The notes: generated by a model not told the origin, from the sequence alone. Positions 28,974-38,298 are shown, numbered from the stretch's first letter. The stretch is DNA of 64,000 bases from Legionella drozanskii LLAP-1 (GCF_001467585.1 NZ_LNXY01000006.1:1-64000); one strand, 5' to 3'. Numbers and translations are program-made.

Positions 28974-29397
28974 ATATGACCTCAGCGCGATCACAAAATG
29001 CATCCACCATCTTATCAGTGACCTGCTCAAATATAGGACCTAAAAGAAGAGAAAACATCCGACCAGCAAACTCAAACTCTAAATCAAAAGAAACTTTGCA
29101 GCCTTCTGGCTCTTCATCAAAACGCCAAAATCCTTCTAGATGACTGAAGGGGCCATCCACTAAACGAATTTCTATCATTTTATTGGCTTGCAATAGGTTG
29201 CGAGTGGTAAATGATTTACTCATACCCGCTGCAGCAATCACTAAGGTCGCCTGGACTTCATCTTCATCACGATGATGCACTAGGCTTTCAGAACAATAGG
29301 GTAAAAACTCTGCATAATGTTCAACCTCGTTGACCAAACCATACATTTGCTCGCAAGTAAAAGGAACTACTCTTGATTTTTTAACCACAGTCATCAA
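28960..29397 (-). CDS. ratA: RatA/COQ10-family START-domain protein
   Basis: A 145-residue protein of the polyketide-cyclase/START family. It shows SRVVPFTCEQMYGLVNEVEHYAEFLPYC at its start and a C-terminal helix FEQVTDKMVDAFCDRAEVIYG. In E. coli RatA was reported to interfere with 70S ribosome formation; relatives such as Coq10 bind ubiquinone. The neighbour rnfH is usual. The gene smpB, often divergent from ratA, is not found next to it. The start overlaps the stop of the esterase gene (ATGATGA), so esterase, ratA and rnfH form one operon. Confidence 0.9.
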   Translation of the reverse strand: MMTVVKKSRVVPFTCEQMYGLVNEVEHYAEFLPYCSESLVHHRDEDEVQATLVIAAAGMSKSFTTRNLLQANKMIEIRLVDGPFSHLEGFWRFDEEPEGCKVSFDLEFEFAGRMFSLLLGPIFEQVTDKMVDAFCDRAEVIYGKG

Positions 29398-30071
29398 TTC
29401 GCTCCTTTTGCCTGAACGCTAAGCCAACTGGAAAGGTCATTAAGTTCTTCCGCACAAACTGAATGCTCCATTAAATAGTTATGCGTAGAAACAGAATAAC
29501 CCGCCGCGGTTAACCATTCAGCAGATTGTTTTGTCCACATAGGTAAAACAATCGGATCGTATTGGCCGCCAGCAACAAAGATGGGCGTTTCTTTAGGTAA
29601 ATTAGTTTTGCATTGATCAGCTAAAGGTAAATAGGCTGATAAGGCAATGACGCCAGCGAGTGGGCTAGTCATATGTAAAGCGGTGTACAAAGCCATTGCA
29701 CCACCTTGCGAAAATCCAGCTAAAAAAATTTGCTCTGTAGTAAAACCCTCTTCAATTTGGCTATCTATTACTTGGCGAATGAACTCTTCAGATTGCAAAA
29801 TTCCTTCTCTATCCTCTCTATCTGTTAATTTCATGCCACTAATGTCATACCATGCACGCATTGATAGACCATTATTGAGGGTCACAGGACGTATTGGGGC
29901 GTCCAGAAAAACATGGCGTAGCGCCACACTGTCAACTATAAGTTGTTCGGCAAGACTTGCCATATCGGAAGCATCCGCCCCCAAACCATGCATCCAAATG
30001 ACGCAGGCATCAGCTTGCTGTTCTGGTTTTTTAATGTAAACGTTCAACCATATCTCCGGCAAAAAACTCAA
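29394..30071 (-). CDS. Carboxylesterase/phospholipase, alpha/beta hydrolase
   Basis: A 225-residue cytoplasmic serine esterase of the carboxylesterase/acyl-protein-thioesterase family. The first strand-turn is VIWMHGLGADASDM, followed by FLDAPIRPVTLNNG. The nucleophile elbow is GFSQGG (Ser121), with Asp172 (GQYDPIV) and His203 (MEHSVC) completing the triad. Length and order match the family. The natural substrate is unknown; homologues hydrolyse short-chain esters, lysophospholipids or acyl-protein thioesters. It is the first gene of the esterase-ratA-rnfH unit. Confidence 0.9.
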   Translation of the reverse strand: MSFLPEIWLNVYIKKPEQQADACVIWMHGLGADASDMASLAEQLIVDSVALRHVFLDAPIRPVTLNNGLSMRAWYDISGMKLTDREDREGILQSEEFIRQVIDSQIEEGFTTEQIFLAGFSQGGAMALYTALHMTSPLAGVIALSAYLPLADQCKTNLPKETPIFVAGGQYDPIVLPMWTKQSAEWLTAAGYSVSTHNYLMEHSVCAEELNDLSSWLSVQAKGAN

Positions 30072-30161
30072 ATTATCACCAATGCGTTCGATTATAGCAA
30101 GGTTAATGACAACACCTAACTATCTGTTAAAGCCTGTGCTAGAATTTGCTGTTTTTTTTCT

Positions 30162-31727
30162 ATGGGTCTTTTTATGTTCTTAGCACAAATTCAGTCTTTA
30201 TTTGCAATAATCGATAGTAAACCCAAAGGATTTCAAATTGATGAAGCCATTTTCCAACAAATTGTTTCCATTTATTGCTTATGTGACAGCCTTACTCAAA
30301 CTTATCTAATCGAAGAATTAGCCAAAAGACCTGTTTTGCAATTTGCTGAGCTTTACAGTAAAAAGATGTCGGGGGAAATAGGACAAACCGCCTTACAAAT
30401 GTTGCAATCAATCAACCAACAAACAGTTAAGCTTGAAAATGAAAAAATAGCCTTGTTTAGGAGCCGAGCTCTTACAGTTATACCTAGTTTAAAAGTACTC
30501 GAACTCAGTAGAGAAGAATGGCTTAAAGCACAATCTCTCGTAGAGGAGCGACAACTAAAACGGCTTACCCGAAAAACACTGCTCATTGTTTTTAGCGAAA
30601 CAAAACACACTGACATTAGCAAATTAATCAACGATCTTACGAAAACATCAAAAAGTCGAGCTGCAAAACCTGTTTTCAACTCTAATAAAGAAGAACGTCC
30701 CTTGAAAAAGTATCGGCGATATATAGAGGGCGAAAATCGACTTATGTTTGCCGGTGCAACTGAGTTGCACTCTCCCTTGAAAAAAACGGGGGTTCGCATT
30801 ATGTCTTCACCACCTCGACGCGTATTCAGCGAAAAACCCAAAGTTTTATGGAGCCCTGGAGAAACGCAAAAAATACGCCCCGTTATGACTAAAAAACTAG
30901 GTACGTTTTTCGAGCCAATAACTCCTGAACCCCCAACTCAGCGAACCAGACGGACAACAGCAAGTGCTGAAATTATACGACACCAATACCCTGGTTATGT
31001 ATATAAACGTCCTGGTCCGATTAGTTTTACTATAACCTCTGAAACTATGGAAAACCGAAAAGGCGTTAAAAGACCAACCAGTCAACGGCAATTAACGGGA
31101 GCGCCTTGTGTTGAGGTATTTAAAGTAGAAGGCTACGGCGATGAGCACATTGTAATCAATGGTCGTCAATGTCATTGGTCCCATTTAATTGCTTATTTTT
31201 TAGGCGGGATTCATAGTAAAGAAAATCTTGCCCCGACAACTGCTGCTGCAAATTACAATATTTTGGATACTGTTGAGAATTTTATCGCCGACAAAATATT
31301 AAACAAGGATAAAGAAGAGCGAGTTGGTGAACTACGCTTGGAAGTTACTCCTTATTATGCCCCGGAGAATAAAGGCCATATTCCCGATTTACTCTACTTT
31401 AACTTGAATTGGACTTCTCCTAAACATCCCAATGTTTATTTGAAAGAAACCATTGAAATTAAACCTAGCTCCTTTAGACGCTTTACTGACAGAATGCAAA
31501 AATCATTTTCAGTGTTTAGAAAAGTAGAGGAAGATATCTTAGTCAAAAGAGCGGAAAAAGGTGACCAAGAACATGACTCTCCTTTCAAACCACCGAACCT
31601 TAAAAAAGAGGTCAGGCAGAAGATTAGCTTCCTCTCTTTCTATCAACCGCTGCCCGCTGAGCCTCAGGCAATAGAGGAAACTAATGAAACTCCCGATAGT
31701 TTGAGTATTTATCAGTCAACCTCGTAG
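30162..31727 (+). CDS. Large protein with DNA/RNA non-specific endonuclease-like domain, effector candidate
   Basis: A 521-residue protein without signal peptide or membrane segment. The first 120 residues are helical; residues about 165-320 are basic and Pro-rich, likely flexible. At 337-375 it reads CHWSHLIAYFLGG (His341), then ENLAPTTAAANYNILDTVENF (Asn364, Asn366, Glu in the next helix). This is the spacing of the beta-beta-alpha-Me nuclease signature (RGHLIA..LGG...NLVP......N......E). The Asp-Arg before His is replaced by Trp-Ser, so activity is uncertain. The C-terminus has EETNETPDS, an acidic block like the E-block of Dot/Icm substrates. ATG 30162 lacks a good ribosome binding site; ATG 30174 is an alternative start. 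Confidence 0.7.
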   Translation: MGLFMFLAQIQSLFAIIDSKPKGFQIDEAIFQQIVSIYCLCDSLTQTYLIEELAKRPVLQFAELYSKKMSGEIGQTALQMLQSINQQTVKLENEKIALFRSRALTVIPSLKVLELSREEWLKAQSLVEERQLKRLTRKTLLIVFSETKHTDISKLINDLTKTSKSRAAKPVFNSNKEERPLKKYRRYIEGENRLMFAGATELHSPLKKTGVRIMSSPPRRVFSEKPKVLWSPGETQKIRPVMTKKLGTFFEPITPEPPTQRTRRTTASAEIIRHQYPGYVYKRPGPISFTITSETMENRKGVKRPTSQRQLTGAPCVEVFKVEGYGDEHIVINGRQCHWSHLIAYFLGGIHSKENLAPTTAAANYNILDTVENFIADKILNKDKEERVGELRLEVTPYYAPENKGHIPDLLYFNLNWTSPKHPNVYLKETIEIKPSSFRRFTDRMQKSFSVFRKVEEDILVKRAEKGDQEHDSPFKPPNLKKEVRQKISFLSFYQPLPAEPQAIEETNETPDSLSIYQSTS

Positions 31728-31780
31728 CAGTTTATTGAGAGTTTCTTTATACTGAACTATTTACAGTCTGATGATTAATC

Positions 31781-31918
31781 ATGCGCTTGTTTCCTCTTAT
31801 ACTAATTAGTTGTATGGTTGTAGGCGTTTTATGCGCTTGCGGCCAAAAAGGGCCACTTTACCTACCCGAAAACAAGAAATCACATCCAAGCAATCTGCCT
31901 AAAGCTGTGAGAGACTAA
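31781..31918 (+). CDS. lptM: Small lipoprotein LptM (YifL)
   Basis: A 45-residue lipoprotein. A signal peptide (MRLFPLILISCMVVGVLCAC) ends in a lipobox, followed by the diagnostic GQKGPLYLP of the LptM/YifL family. The stop TAA is directly followed by the dapF ATG (TAAATG), the classical lptM-dapF arrangement. In E. coli LptM binds the LptDE translocon and helps its disulfide maturation at the outer membrane. The gene is easily missed because of its length. Confidence 0.9.
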   Translation: MRLFPLILISCMVVGVLCACGQKGPLYLPENKKSHPSNLPKAVRD

Positions 31919-32755
31919 ATGATACGATTTACGAAAATGCATGGGTTGGGTAATGATTTTATGGTGATTGATGCGCTCCACCAGCAAATCAATTTATCGC
32001 CGGGTCAAATTCGCGCACTTTCTCGACGTGATACTGGTGTAGGATTTGATCAGTGTTTACTTGTCGAAGCCAGTCAAGAACCTGGAATTGATTTTTTTTA
32101 TCGCATTTTTAATGCTGATGGCCATGAAGTAGGCCAATGTGGGAATGGAGCACGTTGCCTTGCACGCTTTGCTCAACATTATGGTCTGACCAATAAAAAA
32201 ACAATTGCAATCGCAACCTACACCACAAAGATGCAACTGAACCTCAATGAAGACAATACCGTCACCGTCGATTTTGGACAACCAAGACTAAAGCCAGAAG
32301 ACATTCCTTTATTAGCGAATCATCAAGCAGTTCTTTATCAATTGCCTCTAAAAGATGGTTCAAGTTGCAAAGTACATGCGATCAACGTAGGAAACCCTCA
32401 TGCAGTCACGGTAGTTGACGATCTGACAACCGCAGATCTAGCAACACTAGGAAAGCAAATTAGCGAACATCCGCTTTTTCCAGAACAAACTAATGCCGGC
32501 TTCATGCAGATTATCGATGCAAATCATATCCGCCTACGCGTTTATGAACGGGGCTGTGGGGAAACGCAAGCTTGTGGCAGCGGCGCCATTGCCGCTGCAG
32601 CAATAGGTCGCTTATGTCATCATTTAGACGAGCAAATTCATATCAATTTACCGGGTGGCGACCTCACCGTGAATTGGCCAGATACTAAAGGCCCTATCTA
32701 TTTAACTGGACCCGCTACCTTCGTTTATGAAGGAGTATTAATGTCATGCGAATAG
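31919..32755 (+). CDS. dapF: Diaminopimelate epimerase DapF
   Basis: Interconverts LL- and meso-diaminopimelate for lysine and peptidoglycan synthesis. The two catalytic cysteines are visible: Cys74 in GQCGNGARC and the later ACGSGAIAAA. The start MIRFTKMHGLGNDFMVID is typical of the family, and 278 residues is normal. It is preceded without gap by lptM, and its last ten bases overlap the start of trkA, indicating one transcript. Confidence 0.96.
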   Translation: MIRFTKMHGLGNDFMVIDALHQQINLSPGQIRALSRRDTGVGFDQCLLVEASQEPGIDFFYRIFNADGHEVGQCGNGARCLARFAQHYGLTNKKTIAIATYTTKMQLNLNEDNTVTVDFGQPRLKPEDIPLLANHQAVLYQLPLKDGSSCKVHAINVGNPHAVTVVDDLTTADLATLGKQISEHPLFPEQTNAGFMQIIDANHIRLRVYERGCGETQACGSGAIAAAAIGRLCHHLDEQIHINLPGGDLTVNWPDTKGPIYLTGPATFVYEGVLMSCE

Positions 32756-34122
32756 TGATTTTAGGTGCAGGTCAAGTGGGTGGGGCACTCGCACGTAACT
32801 TAGCACGCGAAGATAATGACATCACTCTAGTGGATTTAAATGAAGAGCGTCTTCGTGAACTGCAACACCGCTTGGATATCCAAACTGTACAGGGTTCTGG
32901 ATCTCATCCTAATGTTTTAATCGAAGCAGGAATCGAACAAGCCGATATGCTCATTGCTGTGACTAACAGTGATGAAATTAATATGATGGGTTGTCAGATT
33001 GCTTATAGCCTATTTCGTACCCCTACTAAAATAGCCCGTATCCGCTCGCAATACTACTATGATTATCCACAGTTGTTTCGTAATGATCATGTGCCTGTAG
33101 ACGTCTGTATTAGTCCTGAAAAACTGGTCACCCAACATATTGAGAATTTGATTAATTACCCAGGAGCGACTCAAGTTCTTGAATTTGCTGAAGGACAGGT
33201 TTTGTTAATGACTATTAAACCTTCGCCAAATTGTTTGATGATAGGGAAAACTATTCAGCAGCTCTATCAACATTTACATCCCATCGAAGCCCGCGTAGTG
33301 GCCATTTTTCGTGACAAAGTTGCGCTAGAACCACAAGACAACTGCGAAATTATCACTGGCGATGCCGTCTTGTTTGCTGCTTCATCCTCGGCAATTCAAC
33401 AAGTATTGACGGCTTTGGGTTGTTATAAGCATCCTAATAACCGAATTATGATTGCCGGAGGAGGCAATATCGGTTCAAAACTCGCTCAGGCTCTAGAAAG
33501 TCAGTATCGAATCAAAGTCATTGATCGCAATTTAATGCGCGCCAGCGAACTCGCTTCTCATTTACACAAAGGGACTGTTTTACAAGGTGATATTGCGGAT
33601 CGGGATCTCTTAATCAGTGAAAACATTGAATTTACCGATGTATTTTGTGCAGTGACCGATGACGACGAAGCCAACATCATGTCAAGTTTGCAAGCCAAGC
33701 GCTTAGGTGCACGCTATGCTATTGCACTGATTAATCGCAATGCCTATGTAGAATTGATTGAGGATAGCCCCATCGACCACGCGATTTCGCCCCAATTGGT
33801 TACTATTGGTAGCATACTTGCTAAACTACGGCGTGGAAATATGGTCAAGATCTATCGATTGCAAGATAACGAAGCAGAAGCCATTGAACTCATAACACAT
33901 GGCGACGAATTGACTTCTCAAGTGGTAGGACGCAAGCTATCACAAATTGGGTTACCGCCCAGTTGTTCTATTGCGGCGCTAACGCGAGGTGAGAAAGTGC
34001 TCATGCCTCATCCCGATCTAGTTCTTGCATCCGGCGATCATGTTATTCTATTGCTGCTGAAAAAACGTTATGTTCGCCAAGTAGAATCGCTGTTTCAAGT
34101 AAGTTTGACTTTTATGTCCTAG
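32746..34122 (+). CDS. trkA: Trk potassium uptake regulator TrkA
   Basis: A cytoplasmic NAD(H)-binding regulator of the TrkH potassium channel. It has two RCK-N/RCK-C repeats: the first nucleotide motif is VILGAGQVGGALA (residue 3 on) and the second MIAGGGNIGSKLA (about residue 235). The length of 458 residues is that of E. coli TrkA. It overlaps dapF by ten bases and lies 32 bases before trkH, so channel and gate subunit are cotranscribed. Confidence 0.95.
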   Translation: MRIVILGAGQVGGALARNLAREDNDITLVDLNEERLRELQHRLDIQTVQGSGSHPNVLIEAGIEQADMLIAVTNSDEINMMGCQIAYSLFRTPTKIARIRSQYYYDYPQLFRNDHVPVDVCISPEKLVTQHIENLINYPGATQVLEFAEGQVLLMTIKPSPNCLMIGKTIQQLYQHLHPIEARVVAIFRDKVALEPQDNCEIITGDAVLFAASSSAIQQVLTALGCYKHPNNRIMIAGGGNIGSKLAQALESQYRIKVIDRNLMRASELASHLHKGTVLQGDIADRDLLISENIEFTDVFCAVTDDDEANIMSSLQAKRLGARYAIALINRNAYVELIEDSPIDHAISPQLVTIGSILAKLRRGNMVKIYRLQDNEAEAIELITHGDELTSQVVGRKLSQIGLPPSCSIAALTRGEKVLMPHPDLVLASGDHVILLLLKKRYVRQVESLFQVSLTFMS

Positions 34123-34154
34123 GAGTTCTCTTATTTAAAGAGAGAAAGAAATGA

Positions 34155-35609
34155 ATGCAAATTAAAACCATTCTTCGCCTTTTAGGCTTGCTTTTAATGA
34201 TTTTTAGTCTAAGCATGCTGACCCCATTGGCAATCAATTTTATTTTTCATGACAATTTCTGGTTACCCTTTGTTATTGCCTTTATCTGTACCTTTGGGAC
34301 AGGCTTTCTATTATGGCTAAGCTGTCGTACTCAACAACAAGAGCTTAAAATTCGTGATGGTTTTCTTATCGTCGTTTTATTTTGGTTTGTGCTCTGTTTT
34401 TTTGCCTCCTTGCCTTTTATTTTTGCACTACATTATCAAAATCATGGCATGACAGATGCCTTTTTTGAATCGGTATCCGGCTTTACCACAACCGGTGCAA
34501 GCATTATTAAAGACCTTCAAGGTTTGCCTCGGTCTGTTTTATTTTACCGACAGCAACTGCAATTTCTGGGCGGAATGGGTATCGTTGTTTTAGCTGTTGC
34601 GATTTTACCTATGTTGGGTGTGGGAGGAATGCAACTTTATCGAGCGGAAACACCAGGTCCGATGAAAGACTCCAAACTAACACCCAGGATTGCCCAAACC
34701 GCCAAAGCCCTATGGTTTATTTATCTGCTGTTAACGCTAGCTTGTATGTTCTGTTATTGGACAGCGGGAATGAATTGGTTTGACGCCTTGGGTGAAAGTT
34801 TTGCCACTGTTTCTACAGGTGGATTTTCACTGCACGATAACAGTTTTGCTTATTATGATAGTGATATAATCGAATTAATTGCCTGCTTTTTTATGTTGCT
34901 GGGAGGTACCAATTTCGCTCTCCATTTTATTGCTTTCAAAAAACGAAGCATCTTTCATTATTGGCAGGATGAAGAATTCCGCAATTATATCTTTTTTTTG
35001 CTGAGCGCCAGTCTGCTGGTGACGATAAGTCTTATCTTCTATGGTTTTTTTAGTGCCAACCATCATGCCCTTATCAAATCCTTATTCAATGTCATTTCTA
35101 TGGCAACAACCACCGGATTTGTTTCCGCACCATTCAGTAATTGGCCCACCTACATTCCATTTCTTATTATGCTCTTAGCCTTAATCGGCGGTTGCGCCGG
35201 TTCTACCAGTGGGGGCGTAAAAGTCATTCGAGCCCTATTAATCTATAAACAAAGTAAGCGCGAGATTGTCCGCCTTCTTCATCCCCATGCCATTATTCCA
35301 ATCAAATTTGGTAAGCACAGCTTGTCTGAGCCCATTTTACAGTCCATGTGGGGCTTTCTCTCTGTATTCATCGCTCTTTTTGTTGGCTTAGTTTTACTTT
35401 TTATGGCTTTAGGGAATGATTTTGTCACTTCATGTTCTGCCATTACAGCGGCTTTATCCAATTCCGGTGCAGGGATTGGTGGTATTCAGGAAACTTTCGC
35501 TCTACTTACCCAACCCAGCAAATGGGTCCTAATTTTTGCTATGTTAGCTGGACGCTTGGAAATATTTTCACTGCTTATTCTTTTTTCACCTTCTTTTTGG
35601 CAAAAATAG
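34155..35609 (+). CDS. trkH: Potassium uptake protein TrkH/TrkI
   Basis: Inner-membrane K+ translocating subunit, 484 residues, with about ten hydrophobic segments arranged as four pore-loop units. Selectivity-filter motifs include SVSGFTTTGAS (about residue 108), FATVSTGGFS, SMATTTGFVS and ALSNSGAGIG. The membrane-proximal GGCAGSTSGGVK loop is that of TrkH, where it gates the pore. GAGAAAG before ATG 34155 serves as ribosome binding site. It pairs with trkA immediately upstream. Confidence 0.95.
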   Translation: MQIKTILRLLGLLLMIFSLSMLTPLAINFIFHDNFWLPFVIAFICTFGTGFLLWLSCRTQQQELKIRDGFLIVVLFWFVLCFFASLPFIFALHYQNHGMTDAFFESVSGFTTTGASIIKDLQGLPRSVLFYRQQLQFLGGMGIVVLAVAILPMLGVGGMQLYRAETPGPMKDSKLTPRIAQTAKALWFIYLLLTLACMFCYWTAGMNWFDALGESFATVSTGGFSLHDNSFAYYDSDIIELIACFFMLLGGTNFALHFIAFKKRSIFHYWQDEEFRNYIFFLLSASLLVTISLIFYGFFSANHHALIKSLFNVISMATTTGFVSAPFSNWPTYIPFLIMLLALIGGCAGSTSGGVKVIRALLIYKQSKREIVRLLHPHAIIPIKFGKHSLSEPILQSMWGFLSVFIALFVGLVLLFMALGNDFVTSCSAITAALSNSGAGIGGIQETFALLTQPSKWVLIFAMLAGRLEIFSLLILFSPSFWQK

Positions 35610-35674
35610 TTATGCCTCTGGCAAAACAAGGGCTTAAACTGTACAGCTGTTTTATCTGCTGTTATCATGGATTT

Positions 35675-35995
35675 ATGAAAACATGCGCAAAACTGTTTAT
35701 CTGTCTGCTTATTAGTTGCCTGGTTTTACTCTCGCTAAAGCCATTATTTTCCTGTGCGAGTAACAAAAACACTCTGCATTCAATCCGTTACTCAGCGATA
35801 ACGAATGACTGTTCGAGTCGAACACCAGCCGTTAGTTATTGTCAATTATCGACTTACTATACGCTGACGGAAAATGAACTTTCTGCGATACCTTATTTAT
35901 TTATCATGGTCGGAGCGCTCTTTTTTACTCACGCTCAATTAGTTTCTAATTCACCCTTCTCTCGGCTCTTCAAACCGCCTATCCTCCTCAAATAA
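35675..35995 (+). CDS. Small membrane protein of unknown function
   Basis: A 106-residue protein starting at ATG 35675, inferred because upstream frame extension would run back into trkH. A hydrophobic segment at about 5-25 (LFICLLISCLVLLSL) could be a signal or anchor, and a second lies at about 70-88 (IPYLFIMVGALFFTH). The middle part carries four Cys. No family recognised. It lies between trkH and dsbD on the same strand, so it may be cotranscribed with either. Confidence 0.5.
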   Translation: MKTCAKLFICLLISCLVLLSLKPLFSCASNKNTLHSIRYSAITNDCSSRTPAVSYCQLSTYYTLTENELSAIPYLFIMVGALFFTHAQLVSNSPFSRLFKPPILLK

Positions 35996-36072
35996 TGCTC
36001 GTCTAGACCTAATCGATAATTCTTAGCTTGGATTTATCGATTGGGAAATCAATTGATTTTATGAGGATAAAC

Positions 36073-37422
36073 ATGAAAAATTTAACCCGCCTTCTTGGCT
36101 TAATGGCGTTAATGCTTATTTCACATGCTAGTTGGTCTTTCTCTTGGGAATTTGAAAGTTCAAACCCAGAGATGATTATGAGTTTTATTCAAGGCAATAG
36201 TGCTTTGGTTTATTTAGGGACGTTCTTTGTACTTGGTCTTTTATTGGCTTTTACACCCTGTGTTCTGCCAATGATACCAATTTTATCCGGCATCATTGTT
36301 GGTCAAGATTCATTGTCCACTCCCAAGGCCGTCAAACTCTCTTTGAGTTATGTGTTTGGAATGGCGATCACTTATGCTGCAGCAGGTGTACTTGCTGGTT
36401 TCATGGGTTCTACGGTGCAAACGCTGATGCAACGACCAACGGTCATTGTGGGTTTTAGTCTCATTTTTGTATTAATGGCCTTAGCTATGTTTGGGCTATT
36501 TGAATTGCGCCTACCCTCCAAAATGAATACCCGTTTGAATACTTTTAGTCAAAAATCGAACAAGCATAATTTTCTTTCTGCTATGCTGATAGGGATTATC
36601 TCCACTCTAATTGTTTCACCCTGTGTGACTGCCCCACTGATTGGCGTATTAACTTACATTGGCCAAAGCGGTCAAGCCTTCAATGGCGGGTTAATCTTGT
36701 TTGTGATGGCCTTGGGAATGGGAGTTCCGCTGATTTTAGTGGGCGCCGGCTACGGTTCAATGCTCCCTAAAACGGGTTCATGGATGATAAGAATCAAACA
36801 ATTCTTCGGTATTGTCATGCTCGGCATAGCCATTTGGATGTTAGGACGTGTATTACCAATAATGATAACTAAATTACTATGGTCAGCACTCCTGATTATT
36901 TCTGGAATATGTTTTGGTCTGTTAAAGCCAGAGGGGACCTCAGCTCGTTTCTTGCAAATAATGGGACTTATCGCCTTAGTCTTTGGTGGTATCGTTTCTT
37001 ACACTACCCTAGCACCCATTGTGGAAGCCAAAACGGTTAAGTTGAATAAACCTCATGCACCCTTTATTGAAGTGAGCAATTTGCAAGCTATTGAGCAGGA
37101 ATTAGCTCGGGCCAAAAAGGAAAATAAACCGATCTTCTTAGAATTTTCTGCCAGCTGGTGTAGCGATTGTCAGGATATGGATACTAAAGTATTTAATCAA
37201 TCTGAGGTTGTAAAAGCCATGACCGGTTTAGTGAGTGTGAAAGTTAATGTGAGTGATAATAATGAAGAAGTTGCCAACATAAAGAAGGCCTTTGCGATTT
37301 ATGGGACACCTACAATGCTATTTTTTGATGCTAAAGGACAAGCACTTAATCACTTAACATCAGTGGGCTATATCAATAAAGCAAGCATGCTGGGCTTACT
37401 TAACCAAGTACAGCTCGGTTAA
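36073..37422 (+). CDS. dsbD: Short thiol:disulfide interchange protein DsbD
   Basis: Transfers electrons from cytoplasmic thioredoxin to the periplasm. ATG 36073 is chosen because GAGGATAA precedes it; it opens a signal peptide (LLGLMALMLISHASWS). The membrane domain (about 30-310) keeps both redox-active Cys contexts, FTPCVLPMIPILSG and VSPCVTAPLIG. The C-terminal thioredoxin-like domain has SASWCSDCQDMD. The N-terminal DsbD-alpha immunoglobulin-like domain of E. coli DsbD is absent, so at 449 residues it is the short form in which the gamma domain would pass electrons to a separate partner. A strong terminator follows. Confidence 0.92.
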   Translation: MKNLTRLLGLMALMLISHASWSFSWEFESSNPEMIMSFIQGNSALVYLGTFFVLGLLLAFTPCVLPMIPILSGIIVGQDSLSTPKAVKLSLSYVFGMAITYAAAGVLAGFMGSTVQTLMQRPTVIVGFSLIFVLMALAMFGLFELRLPSKMNTRLNTFSQKSNKHNFLSAMLIGIISTLIVSPCVTAPLIGVLTYIGQSGQAFNGGLILFVMALGMGVPLILVGAGYGSMLPKTGSWMIRIKQFFGIVMLGIAIWMLGRVLPIMITKLLWSALLIISGICFGLLKPEGTSARFLQIMGLIALVFGGIVSYTTLAPIVEAKTVKLNKPHAPFIEVSNLQAIEQELARAKKENKPIFLEFSASWCSDCQDMDTKVFNQSEVVKAMTGLVSVKVNVSDNNEEVANIKKAFAIYGTPTMLFFDAKGQALNHLTSVGYINKASMLGLLNQVQLG

Positions 37423-37436
37423 GCTAGATCTGCACT

Positions 37437-37475
37437 AATGGAGCAACTGTCACGAAAAGACAGTTGCTCCATTTT
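37437..37475 (+). terminator. Intrinsic terminator after dsbD
   Basis: A perfect 15-base stem (AATGGAGCAACTGTC with GACAGTTGCTCCATT) around a seven-base loop ACGAAAA, ending in TTTT. It begins 14 bases after the dsbD stop. The U-tract is short, but the stem is strong. Confidence 0.82.
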
Positions 37476-37527
37476 AAAGCATTCCGACCTATACTTATTT
37501 AATAAGAAAAACTTGTAAGAGATACCT

Positions 37528-38271
37528 ATGAAAACGAGGTATGCACGCCTAATCATTTTGCTGTCCTGCTTGTTTTGCTCTTCCCTTCAAGCCACCACTG
37601 TAAGAATTGGGGCTCCAACCTTTGCCCCTCCTTTTGCTGTCGATATGCAACACTACACCGTTGAAGGTTTCGATGTCGAATTAATGAATACAATTTGTGC
37701 CGATTTAAATTGGCAATGCGAGTTTTTACCTATAAAAAACAATAACTTATTCGAAGCGCTCGATCAGAATCAAGTTGATTTTATAATAGGGGGAATTATT
37801 ATTTCGCCTGAGCGTAGGTTAATCTACTTATTTAGTAATCCTTATCTACCCAGCAATGGGGGCTTTATTGTACTCCCTCAATCCCCCTTCAAATTATTAA
37901 CTGATTTAAAAAATAAACGAATAGGTACTTTGCAAGGAGGATTATTTGGTGATTATTTGGCCAAAAATTTTACTATGCCGATAAAAGTCATCTCTTATGC
38001 CTTAGCTCCTGATTTGATTCTCGCAGTGAAAAATGGCGACGTGGATGCTGCGTTTATAAACTACTACACTGCGCTACACTTAGAGCATCAGTATTCTGGG
38101 CTTATTAGGTCCATCAATCAGCCTATTGAATTAGGTGAGGGAATCGGAATTGCAACTTCTTTTAAAAACGCGGATAAAATTGAACAAATAAATCAGTTAT
38201 TGAAAAAATACGAATCGGATGGAACTTATGTAAAATTATATAATTACTATTTCCAATTTTTTGCTAAATGA
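37528..38271 (+). CDS. Periplasmic amino-acid-type solute-binding protein (family 3)
   Basis: A 247-residue periplasmic protein. Signal peptide LIILLSCLFCSSLQA is followed by the SBP_bac_3 pattern: VRIGAPTFAPPFA, GFDVELMNTICADLNWQCEF, VDFIIGGIIISPERR, then KRIGTLQGGLFGDYL and a C-terminal GIGIATSF. This is the lysine/arginine/ornithine-type ABC uptake binding protein fold. No permease or ATPase gene is adjacent, so it works with a distant transporter or as a sensor; the ligand is unknown. It is isolated by the dsbD terminator upstream. Confidence 0.88.
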   Translation: MKTRYARLIILLSCLFCSSLQATTVRIGAPTFAPPFAVDMQHYTVEGFDVELMNTICADLNWQCEFLPIKNNNLFEALDQNQVDFIIGGIIISPERRLIYLFSNPYLPSNGGFIVLPQSPFKLLTDLKNKRIGTLQGGLFGDYLAKNFTMPIKVISYALAPDLILAVKNGDVDAAFINYYTALHLEHQYSGLIRSINQPIELGEGIGIATSFKNADKIEQINQLLKKYESDGTYVKLYNYYFQFFAK

Positions 38272-38298
38272 CATTTGCTGTCAAATGGACTTGAAAAA

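Noticed and set aside
35432-35674. N-terminal extension of the small membrane protein back into trkH
   Set aside because: It overlaps the well-conserved trkH C-terminus by about 180 bases; ATG 35675 is the first start after trkH.
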